10,688 bases of DNA from an uncultured Collinsella sp. (GTDB lineage: Bacteria; Actinomycetota; Coriobacteriia; Coriobacteriales; Coriobacteriaceae), in NCBI GenBank assembly GCA_902470835.1, contig CABRHR010000071.1, positions 1 to 10,688 of the forward strand, in the 5' to 3' direction. Shown one piece after another: positions 1 to 5,324 of the stretch. The notes beneath the pieces were generated by a model, which saw only the letters and a program-made list of their open reading frames with translations, searched no databases and was not told the origin of the DNA. Numbering within the stretch: the stretch's first letter is position 1; the number at the start of each line of letters is the position of its first letter. Both the position numbers and the translations under genes were made by a program.

Positions 1-241
1 CGGCGTCGCCGCCAACATCCTGCCGGCCATGGGCTTCGCCATGCTCGGCCGCCTGGTGCTCACCAAGCAGCTCGTGCCCTTCTACTTCCTGGGCTTCCTG
101 CTGTGCTCCTACGCCAACGTGCCCGTCCTGGGCGTCGCCCTGATCGCCATCATCATCGGCATCGACAAGTTCGACCTGCTCGGCCTGGGCGGAGCCCAGC
201 CCCAGCTCTCCGCGGAAGGGGATGAGGACGATGACTTCTAG
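1..241 (+). CDS. PTS mannose/fructose/sorbose-family IIC subunit, 3' end only (copy 1)
   Basis: Only the last 79 codons are visible, read in the frame starting at base 2 and ending with TAG at 239-241. They are identical to residues 179-257 of the complete IIC at 2260-3033, so this is the C-terminal membrane part of a sugar-channel subunit of a mannose-class phosphotransferase system. It contains two hydrophobic stretches (around LVPFYFLGFLL and LGVALIAIIIGI) and ends in an acidic tail, EGDEDDDF. The downstream IID start lies inside its last codons, a typical translationally coupled IIC-IID pair. Codons are almost all C/G-ending. The missing 5' part lies outside the window, so it cannot be said whether this copy was intact or what precedes it (IIA/IIB would be expected). 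Confidence 0.9.
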   Translation, partial: GVAANILPAMGFAMLGRLVLTKQLVPFYFLGFLLCSYANVPVLGVALIAIIIGIDKFDLLGLGGAQPQLSAEGDEDDDF

Positions 242-1054
242 TCCCGAGAACAAGATCACGCGCTCCGACCTCGTCAAGAGCGCCGTCAACGTCGGCGCCC
301 TGGGCATGGAGTTCTCCTGGACCTACTACAAGCAGATGAACATCGCCTTCTGCCTGATGGTCGCCAACATGCTCAAGAAGATCTACGCCGGCCGCCCCGA
401 CGACTACGCCGAGGCCCTGCACCGCCACTGCGCGTTCTTCAACATCACCGTCCAGTTCGCCCCGTTCGTCGGCGGCATCGCGATGGCCATGGAGGAGAAG
501 GTCGCCCGCGGCGAGATCGAGCCCGAGAGCGTCAACGACGTCAAGGCCGCCCTCATGGGCCCGCTGTCCGGCATCGGCGACTCCATCTTCCTGTCGACGC
601 TGCGCGTGGTCGCCGCCGCGGTGGGCATCAGCCTGTGCCAGGCCGGCAACCCCTTCGGCCCCATCGCCTTCCTGCTCATCTACAACGTCCCCGGCTTCGC
701 GCTGCGCGTCTGGGGCGCCGTCAAGGGCTACGAGCTGGGCGTGGGCTTCCTGGACGAGGCCCAGAGGACCGGCCTCATGCAGAAGATCATGACCTGCGTG
801 GGCATCGTGGGCGTCATGGTCGTGGGCGCCATGTGCAAGGACATGTTCTGGGCCAGCATCCCGGTGGCCATCGGCTCGGGCGACGACGCCCAGACCCTCC
901 AGGACATCCTGGACGGCATCATGCCCGGCATGCTCGGCATGATCGCCTTCTGGCTGTACTACTGGCTGCTGTCCAAGAAGATCAACCCCATGGTGCTGAT
1001 CGTGGCCACCATGGTCGTGGGCATCATCGGCGCGTTCTTCGGCGTGCTGGCGTA
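1..1054 (+). repeat. Direct duplication, copy 1 (3' IIC plus IID)
   Basis: Bases 1-1054 match 2793-3846 with a single visible substitution, A at 1026 versus G at 3818. The identity stops inside the stop codons (TAG here, TAA in copy 2), and the flanking downstream sequences are unrelated. The left limit of this copy cannot be seen because the window begins there. The two copies are in the same orientation and 2,792 bp apart. Confidence 0.95.
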
Positions 1055-1055
1055 G
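231..1055 (+). CDS. PTS mannose/fructose/sorbose-family IID subunit (copy 1)
   Basis: Encodes a 274-residue membrane subunit that pairs with IIC to form the sugar-translocating unit of a mannose-class PTS. Family hallmarks are the N-terminal block KITRSDLVKSAVN (8-20), HCAFFNITVQFAPFVGGIAMAMEE (66-89), ALMGPLSGIGDSIF (107-120), and hydrophobic C-terminal segments at about 234-247 and 254-273. Start choice: ATG at 222 and ATG at 231 are both in frame. AAGGGG lies directly against 222 but nine bases before 231, and GAGG sits three bases before 231, so 231 is preferred; from 222 the protein would be 277 aa. It overlaps the end of IIC. The protein differs from copy 2 (3023-3847) only at residue 266 (Ile here, Val there). 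A strong terminator follows 30 bp downstream, closing this operon. Confidence 0.93.
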   Translation: MTSSPENKITRSDLVKSAVNVGALGMEFSWTYYKQMNIAFCLMVANMLKKIYAGRPDDYAEALHRHCAFFNITVQFAPFVGGIAMAMEEKVARGEIEPESVNDVKAALMGPLSGIGDSIFLSTLRVVAAAVGISLCQAGNPFGPIAFLLIYNVPGFALRVWGAVKGYELGVGFLDEAQRTGLMQKIMTCVGIVGVMVVGAMCKDMFWASIPVAIGSGDDAQTLQDILDGIMPGMLGMIAFWLYYWLLSKKINPMVLIVATMVVGIIGAFFGVLA

Positions 1056-1084
1056 GTTCCTGCGTTTTATTCTGCCCCCAAGGG

Positions 1085-1115
1085 AAACGGCGACCCGCTG
1101 CGGTCGCCGTTTTTT
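1085..1115 (+). terminator. Intrinsic terminator after IID copy 1
   Basis: The arms AAACGGCGACC (1085-1095) and GGTCGCCGTTT (1102-1112) pair perfectly over 11 bp around the loop CGCTGC. The 3' arm runs into a tract of six T residues (1110-1115). This is a textbook rho-independent terminator 30 bp after the IID stop. It separates the first PTS operon from the EamA gene, although the EamA start follows within 30 bp. Confidence 0.92.
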
Positions 1116-1143
1116 ATTACCGAAAGCTAGCTGGAGGTGCTTC

Positions 1144-2034
1144 GTGATTCGATCTGACAATCCGCCCGATAATGGCGTGAGCGGGGCGATGTATCTATTT
1201 GGCACGGCGCTCTTGTGGAGTTTTATCGGCATCCTCGTTCGCGCCAATTCGCAGTCAGCTCTTTTGATCGGTGCCGTTACGGCAATATTTATGGCGCTCT
1301 TTATCCTGCTCGTCGGCAGGCCCATCCTCCGCGTCAGCCGTCTTATTGTCCTTGTGGCCGTCTGCAACTTCGTGACGGGCACCACGTTTAACTTTGCCAA
1401 CCAGCTCACGACGGTCGGCAACGCGATCGTCCTGCAGTACACCTCGATGATTTTCGTTATCGTGTATCAATCCATCTCGTCGCGCACGCTGCCCTCGACG
1501 GCAAAGATCGTCTCCGTGGTGGCTGCTTTTGCAGGGATGGGTCTTTTCTTTTTGGGTGATTTGAGTGCCGAGGGCATGCTCGGCAACCTGCTTGCCGTCA
1601 TTTCGGGCGCCATCTTTGGGCTGTGCTTTTTCCTGAATGCGCGCCCCGACGCTTCGCCGATGGTGTCGTCGCTCATATCGTGTGGGATCTCGATGCTGCC
1701 GATCTTCTATTTCGCGGGCAGCCTTGGTGCGGTTAAGCCCTTTGAGTGGGGCCTTATGGTGGTACACGGTTTGTTTTGCAGTGGCCTGGCCAGCGTTCTG
1801 TATGCCAAGGGAATCGCGCGCACCAATGCGTTTGCGGCAAACTTGGTCTGTATGAGCGAGGTCGTGCTCGCGCCCTGCTGGTCGGCGCTTTTGTTTGGCG
1901 AAGTCTTTAGCTGGAATGAGTTTTTGGGCGCGGCGATTATCGTTGTGGTTATCGTGGCCAACCTGATTTCCGATGCGTTCGGCGACGGTTTTCTCGTCGC
2001 GCTCGTCCATCGTCGCAATAAGGATTGCGCCTGA
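1144..2034 (+). CDS. EamA/DMT-family permease
   Basis: Encodes a 296-residue, very hydrophobic protein with about ten predicted membrane segments, the size and layout of the EamA (drug/metabolite transporter) family: two tandem five-helix halves. The first half includes AMYLFGTALLWSFIGILVR near the N-terminus and GNAIVLQYTSMIFVIVYQ around residues 92-109. The second half ends in the family-like stretch NLVCMSEVVLAPCWSALLFGE followed by FLGAAIIVVVIVANLI. The start is GTG at 1144, supported by GGAGG at 1133-1137 six bases upstream; no in-frame start further upstream is better. It lies alone between a terminator and the promoter of the second PTS operon. Codon use is more mixed (many T-ending codons) than in the flanking IIC/IID repeat. 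Substrates in this family range from amino acids to nucleotides and drugs, so none is assigned. Confidence 0.88.
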   Translation: MIRSDNPPDNGVSGAMYLFGTALLWSFIGILVRANSQSALLIGAVTAIFMALFILLVGRPILRVSRLIVLVAVCNFVTGTTFNFANQLTTVGNAIVLQYTSMIFVIVYQSISSRTLPSTAKIVSVVAAFAGMGLFFLGDLSAEGMLGNLLAVISGAIFGLCFFLNARPDASPMVSSLISCGISMLPIFYFAGSLGAVKPFEWGLMVVHGLFCSGLASVLYAKGIARTNAFAANLVCMSEVVLAPCWSALLFGEVFSWNEFLGAAIIVVVIVANLISDAFGDGFLVALVHRRNKDCA

Positions 2035-2079
2035 GGGCCAGTAGCCGCCGTTTACGGATAAAAACACCCCGCTTGTCGA

Positions 2080-2127
2080 GTGGTATTAAATCGTTCGAAC
2101 CTGCATACCTATAATTGGTATCAAATC
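2080..2127 (+). promoter_or_regulatory. Promoter with paired operator-like repeats before the second PTS operon
   Basis: A consensus -10 box TATAAT lies at 2110-2115. Two operator-like boxes flank it: box A, GTGGTATTAAATC at 2080-2092, and box B, TTGGTATCAAATC at 2115-2127. Their TGGTAT cores (2081 and 2116) are exactly 35 bp apart. Box A covers the expected -35 region, where no good TTGACA match is seen, and box B covers the expected transcription start near 2122. The repeat continues to the right of both cores (see findings). The same arrangement occurs at 5232-5279. The position fits repression by a GntR- or LacI-type regulator, but no regulator gene is in the window. Confidence 0.65.
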
Positions 2128-2131
2128 ATTT

Positions 2132-2166
2132 GTACCTGGCATGGGTGTTAGCAGCACACCAGGTAC
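2132..2166 (+). promoter_or_regulatory. Inverted repeat in the 5' leader of the second PTS operon
   Basis: GTACCTGG (2132-2139) and CCAGGTAC (2159-2166) are perfect inverted complements around a 19-base loop. A second pairing, GGTGT with ACACC, is possible inside the same stretch. It begins about ten bases after the predicted transcription start and lies 93 bp before the IIC start codon. It could be an mRNA leader stem or a further operator. No T-tract follows, so it is not an intrinsic terminator. Confidence 0.5.
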
Positions 2167-2259
2167 GCTTCGAGCCGTGTAATCGAACTCCCGGAATTGA
2201 TATCAGCAGCGCGCGCGACGGGTGTGACGACGGTTCGATATTCCTTATTGGGAGGAATT

Positions 2260-3033
2260 ATGCTTGTCCAAGCAATCCTCGTCGGCTTAGTCGGAGCTTT
2301 TGGATGCCTCGACTACCAGCTCGGCACCCTCTACGCGTTCCGCCCCATCGTCCTGTGCCCGCTCGTGGGCCTGGTGCTGGGGGACCTGCAGACTGGCCTT
2401 GCCGTTGGCGCCAGCCTGGAGCTGCTGTTCATGGGCTCGATCTCCATCGGCGCCTACGTGCCGCCTAACGAGACGGTTGGTGGCGTGCTCGCCTGCGCCT
2501 TCGCGATTCAGCTCGGCCAAGGTACCGAGACGGCTATCGCACTGGCCATGCCCATCGCCGTGCTTTCGCTGACCATCGGCAATATCACCAATGCGCTCTT
2601 CCCCGTCTTTGTGGACATGGCAGACAAGTTTGCCCTTAAGGGAAACCTCAAGGGTATCTACGCAGTGCACTGGGGCATTGGCCTTTGGGGCTGCCTTGAG
2701 TATTTCCTGCTGTGCGGCGGCGCCTTCTATTTGGGCTCCGATGCCATCCAGGGCCTGCTCGACTTTATCCCGCCTTTCATCATTGATGGTTGCGGCGTCG
2801 CCGCCAACATCCTGCCGGCCATGGGCTTCGCCATGCTCGGCCGCCTGGTGCTCACCAAGCAGCTCGTGCCCTTCTACTTCCTGGGCTTCCTGCTGTGCTC
2901 CTACGCCAACGTGCCCGTCCTGGGCGTCGCCCTGATCGCCATCATCATCGGCATCGACAAGTTCGACCTGCTCGGCCTGGGCGGAGCCCAGCCCCAGCTC
3001 TCCGCGGAAGGGGATGAGGACGATGACTTCTAG
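2260..3033 (+). CDS. PTS mannose/fructose/sorbose-family IIC subunit (copy 2, complete)
   Basis: Encodes a 257-residue polytopic membrane protein, the normal size for the IIC channel subunit of mannose-class PTS systems, which forms the sugar path with IID. Family features include RPIVLCPLVGLVLGDLQTG (28-46), ASLELLFMGSISIGAYVPPN (51-70) and the following ETVGGVLACAFAI. The start is ATG 2260, just downstream of GGGAGGA; an in-frame ATG at 2197 would add 21 residues unlike the family and lacks a good ribosome site. The gene overlaps the IID start by 11 nt. It is a mosaic. In codons 1-178 about a quarter end in A or T (hand count), while in the last 79, which belong to the 1,054-bp duplication, only four do. 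No IIA or IIB gene lies nearby, so those parts must come from another locus, possibly upstream of copy 1. Confidence 0.95.
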   Translation: MLVQAILVGLVGAFGCLDYQLGTLYAFRPIVLCPLVGLVLGDLQTGLAVGASLELLFMGSISIGAYVPPNETVGGVLACAFAIQLGQGTETAIALAMPIAVLSLTIGNITNALFPVFVDMADKFALKGNLKGIYAVHWGIGLWGCLEYFLLCGGAFYLGSDAIQGLLDFIPPFIIDGCGVAANILPAMGFAMLGRLVLTKQLVPFYFLGFLLCSYANVPVLGVALIAIIIGIDKFDLLGLGGAQPQLSAEGDEDDDF

Positions 3034-3846
3034 TCCCGAGAACAAGATCACGCGCTCCGACCTCGTCAAGAGCGCCGTCAACGTCGGCGCCCTGGGCATG
3101 GAGTTCTCCTGGACCTACTACAAGCAGATGAACATCGCCTTCTGCCTGATGGTCGCCAACATGCTCAAGAAGATCTACGCCGGCCGCCCCGACGACTACG
3201 CCGAGGCCCTGCACCGCCACTGCGCGTTCTTCAACATCACCGTCCAGTTCGCCCCGTTCGTCGGCGGCATCGCGATGGCCATGGAGGAGAAGGTCGCCCG
3301 CGGCGAGATCGAGCCCGAGAGCGTCAACGACGTCAAGGCCGCCCTCATGGGCCCGCTGTCCGGCATCGGCGACTCCATCTTCCTGTCGACGCTGCGCGTG
3401 GTCGCCGCCGCGGTGGGCATCAGCCTGTGCCAGGCCGGCAACCCCTTCGGCCCCATCGCCTTCCTGCTCATCTACAACGTCCCCGGCTTCGCGCTGCGCG
3501 TCTGGGGCGCCGTCAAGGGCTACGAGCTGGGCGTGGGCTTCCTGGACGAGGCCCAGAGGACCGGCCTCATGCAGAAGATCATGACCTGCGTGGGCATCGT
3601 GGGCGTCATGGTCGTGGGCGCCATGTGCAAGGACATGTTCTGGGCCAGCATCCCGGTGGCCATCGGCTCGGGCGACGACGCCCAGACCCTCCAGGACATC
3701 CTGGACGGCATCATGCCCGGCATGCTCGGCATGATCGCCTTCTGGCTGTACTACTGGCTGCTGTCCAAGAAGATCAACCCCATGGTGCTGATCGTGGCCA
3801 CCATGGTCGTGGGCATCGTCGGCGCGTTCTTCGGCGTGCTGGCGTA
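2793..3846 (+). repeat. Direct duplication, copy 2 (3' IIC plus IID)
   Basis: Matches bases 1-1054 with one visible substitution (3818). The left end coincides with a sharp change in codon usage inside the IIC gene: codons just before 2793 include TTT, CCT, ATT, GAT and GGT, while those after are almost all C/G-ending. The right end is within the IID stop codon. Gene conversion between two paralogous IIC-IID pairs is a plausible origin. Confidence 0.95.
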
Positions 3847-3847
3847 A
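3023..3847 (+). CDS. PTS mannose/fructose/sorbose-family IID subunit (copy 2)
   Basis: Encodes a 274-residue IID subunit identical to the protein from 231-1055 except Val instead of Ile at residue 266. It shows the same hallmarks (FFNITVQFAPFVGGIAMAMEE and ALMGPLSGIGDSIF) and a hydrophobic C-terminus. The start is chosen at 3023 for the reasons given for copy 1; ATG 3014 is the alternative. It overlaps the end of IIC by 11 nt, implying coupled translation and equal dosage of the two membrane subunits. A stable hairpin follows 37 bp after the stop, and the MFS gene after that. Because copy 2 sits behind the operator-bearing promoter at 2080-2127, it is the version most directly linked to the deglycase operon downstream. 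Confidence 0.94.
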   Translation: MTSSPENKITRSDLVKSAVNVGALGMEFSWTYYKQMNIAFCLMVANMLKKIYAGRPDDYAEALHRHCAFFNITVQFAPFVGGIAMAMEEKVARGEIEPESVNDVKAALMGPLSGIGDSIFLSTLRVVAAAVGISLCQAGNPFGPIAFLLIYNVPGFALRVWGAVKGYELGVGFLDEAQRTGLMQKIMTCVGIVGVMVVGAMCKDMFWASIPVAIGSGDDAQTLQDILDGIMPGMLGMIAFWLYYWLLSKKINPMVLIVATMVVGIVGAFFGVLA

Positions 3848-3884
3848 GGGCTCAGCTGCATAGATTTTCGTTGCAACCTGGTAG

Positions 3885-3922
3885 GGGGATGGAGCGGGCC
3901 TATGCCCTCCATCCCCTTATTT
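3885..3922 (+). terminator. Terminator-like hairpin between IID copy 2 and the MFS gene
   Basis: GGGGATGGAG (3885-3894) pairs perfectly with CTCCATCCCC (3907-3916) over 10 bp. GGC/GCC can extend pairing into the 12-base loop, and TTATTT follows. The stem is strong but the T-tract is interrupted and short. It ends only seven bases before the ribosome-binding site of the MFS gene, so it may be a leaky terminator that lowers MFS expression relative to IIC-IID. Confidence 0.7.
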
Positions 3923-3939
3923 GTATAGAAGGAGTTCGT

Positions 3940-5154
3940 ATGTTCGCGAAGGATCGCGAAGCAATGCGCCTGACGCCGGCAGAAGTCAGGCTGATTCTTA
4001 TTGAGTCCCTGCAGTGGTGCGCCAACAACGCGGTGTACTTTTTGGGGCTTATCGGCGCGGCGACGTATGACTTGGCTGGTACGGCCTTTTTGGTCGCCGC
4101 CATCACGCTCGTACGCAACCTTACGACGTCGGTGGGCAACATGGTTTCGGGCTCGGTCATCGACCGCTTTGGTCCGCGCCGTACGTCGTTTGTGACGTGT
4201 GCGGTCACGGCGGTGCTGTCGCTTGGCATTGGTTTGGCGCCGCTGTCTGTGCCCGGGTTGGTGTTTGCCGCATGCGTTTTGGGACTTGCGGGCGGTTTTA
4301 TCAACACCTGCACGCATGCGTTTCCGGGATATCTTGAGTCGACCACCGAGGGCCGCACGCGTGTGAACGGCCTGATGGTTTTCTACAGCAACATCGCCTA
4401 TACCGCTGGCCCGCTGCTTGGTGGTGCCATCGTGAGCTGCTTTGCCACGCAATCTGTCTATCTGCTCATGGCGGCGATGATGGGCGTGGCGGCTTGGCTT
4501 TCCCTGGGTTGCCATGAGAGCGTGGTTCCCCCAAAGGCGGAGAAGCAGACGGGCGGCATCCTTGGCGGTATGGTCGAGGGCGCCCGGCTCACGTTTTGCG
4601 ATCACGACCTACGTCTCATCTTTATCTCGGGCTTTTTGGGCTTCTTCGCATTCGGTGCGTTCGATTCGCTGGAGTCGCTGTTCTACCGCGACGTGCTCAA
4701 CGTGGATATCGTCTGGCTGGGCTGGCTGTCCTCGGTCGTGGGGCTCACTTCGTCGGTTGGCGCTTTCGCCCTGACCAAGCTTTCGGCTCGCCACGTCAAT
4801 CTGCGGCTGTTGCTCGGGGCGCTCATGACGGTGGGCATTGGATCGATGGTGTACGTGGGCACCGATATGCTGGGCGTGGCGATTATCGGCCAGGCGATCA
4901 ACGGCTTGGCGTGGGGTTTCCTGGAGCCGCTGCAGATGATCCTGATTCAGGAACGTGCGGACATCAAATACCTGGGACGCATTACCGGCTTTGTGCGCTT
5001 TGGCCTGATGAGCGCCGGTGTACTGCCGTTGCTGGCCGCTCCGTTTTTGGCAGAGGCCCTAGGCGTTCAAACGGTGTTGTTTGGAGCCTCGACAATCATC
5101 GCGCTGGTGGGAACGCTGTTCTTTGTCACGCAGGGGAGGCGCCAAGGGCATTAG
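3940..5154 (+). CDS. Major facilitator superfamily (MFS) transporter
   Basis: Encodes a 404-residue membrane protein with roughly twelve hydrophobic segments in two halves joined by a charged central loop (VVPPKAEKQTGG). The MFS signature between helices 2 and 3 is present as GSVIDRFGPRR at residues 71-81 (the G-x-x-x-D-R-x-G-R-R pattern). The start is ATG 3940, with AAGGAG at 3929-3934 five bases upstream. The frame stays open further upstream, but there it only runs antiparallel in phase to IID and has no function. The gene lies after a leaky-looking terminator behind the PTS pair and before the deglycase promoter. No substrate can be read from the sequence; in this context efflux of a released amine or amino acid is one possibility, but that is inference. 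Codon use is mixed, like the EamA gene. Confidence 0.9.
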   Translation: MFAKDREAMRLTPAEVRLILIESLQWCANNAVYFLGLIGAATYDLAGTAFLVAAITLVRNLTTSVGNMVSGSVIDRFGPRRTSFVTCAVTAVLSLGIGLAPLSVPGLVFAACVLGLAGGFINTCTHAFPGYLESTTEGRTRVNGLMVFYSNIAYTAGPLLGGAIVSCFATQSVYLLMAAMMGVAAWLSLGCHESVVPPKAEKQTGGILGGMVEGARLTFCDHDLRLIFISGFLGFFAFGAFDSLESLFYRDVLNVDIVWLGWLSSVVGLTSSVGAFALTKLSARHVNLRLLLGALMTVGIGSMVYVGTDMLGVAIIGQAINGLAWGFLEPLQMILIQERADIKYLGRITGFVRFGLMSAGVLPLLAAPFLAEALGVQTVLFGASTIIALVGTLFFVTQGRRQGH

Positions 5155-5231
5155 ATATACATCTCATTCTAATCTAATACCACCCACCCGAGAATTTCGA
5201 CCGTTCACCGAGGATCGGCACAGATTACAAA

Positions 5232-5279
5232 GTGGTATCAAAAACACGTTTGGTGTATGTCTATAATTGGTATCGAAAA
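5232..5279 (+). promoter_or_regulatory. Promoter with paired operator-like boxes before the deglycase operon
   Basis: A consensus TATAAT lies at 5262-5267. Box A', GTGGTATCAAAAA, is at 5232-5244 and box B', TTGGTATCGAAAA, at 5267-5279. The TGGTAT cores at 5233 and 5268 are exactly 35 bp apart, as at the PTS promoter, and the 13-mer CTATAATTGGTAT (5261-5273) also occurs at the PTS promoter (2109-2120 reads CTATAATTGGTA, then T). A start near 5274 would give a leader of about 50 nt. A lone inverted ATACCA at 5178-5183 might be a further half-site. The shared arrangement points to co-regulation of uptake and catabolism. Confidence 0.68.
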
Positions 5280-5282
5280 GAA

Positions 5283-5303
5283 ACGCGATGTATAGAATCG
5301 CGT
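5283..5303 (+). promoter_or_regulatory. Inverted repeat in the leader of the deglycase gene
   Basis: ACGCGAT (5283-5289) and ATCGCGT (5297-5303) are perfect inverted complements separated by seven bases. The element lies between the predicted transcription start and the ribosome-binding site (AGAAAGG at 5311-5317). It could be an operator dyad or a short leader hairpin; the sequence alone does not decide. Confidence 0.45.
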
Positions 5304-5324
5304 CCAAGACAGAAAGGACAAACC

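Noticed and set aside
1061..1073. TATTCT as a -10 box for the EamA gene
   Set aside because: No -35 match is found at a suitable distance, and transcription from it would run straight into the 1085-1115 terminator.
153..1442. A 429-codon minus-strand frame, and a similar one at 2287-3099
   Set aside because: Both are low-complexity Arg/His/Asp/Ala-rich shadows of the IIC, IID and EamA genes, and the first crosses a terminator and two genes.
2115..2468. A 117-codon plus-strand frame overlapping the PTS promoter and the IIC start
   Set aside because: It begins inside the operator region and continues out of frame within IIC. It has no recognisable domain or ribosome site.
1..3847. Insertion sequence or composite transposon carrying the duplicated PTS genes
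   Set aside because: No transposase, terminal inverted repeats or target-site duplications are seen. The repeat ends inside coding sequence and at a stop codon, which suits gene conversion better.
3427..3939. A 171-codon N-terminal extension of the MFS protein
   Set aside because: It is the +1 frame of IID (Arg/His/Pro-rich), crosses a hairpin and has no ribosome site. ATG 3940 has a good one.
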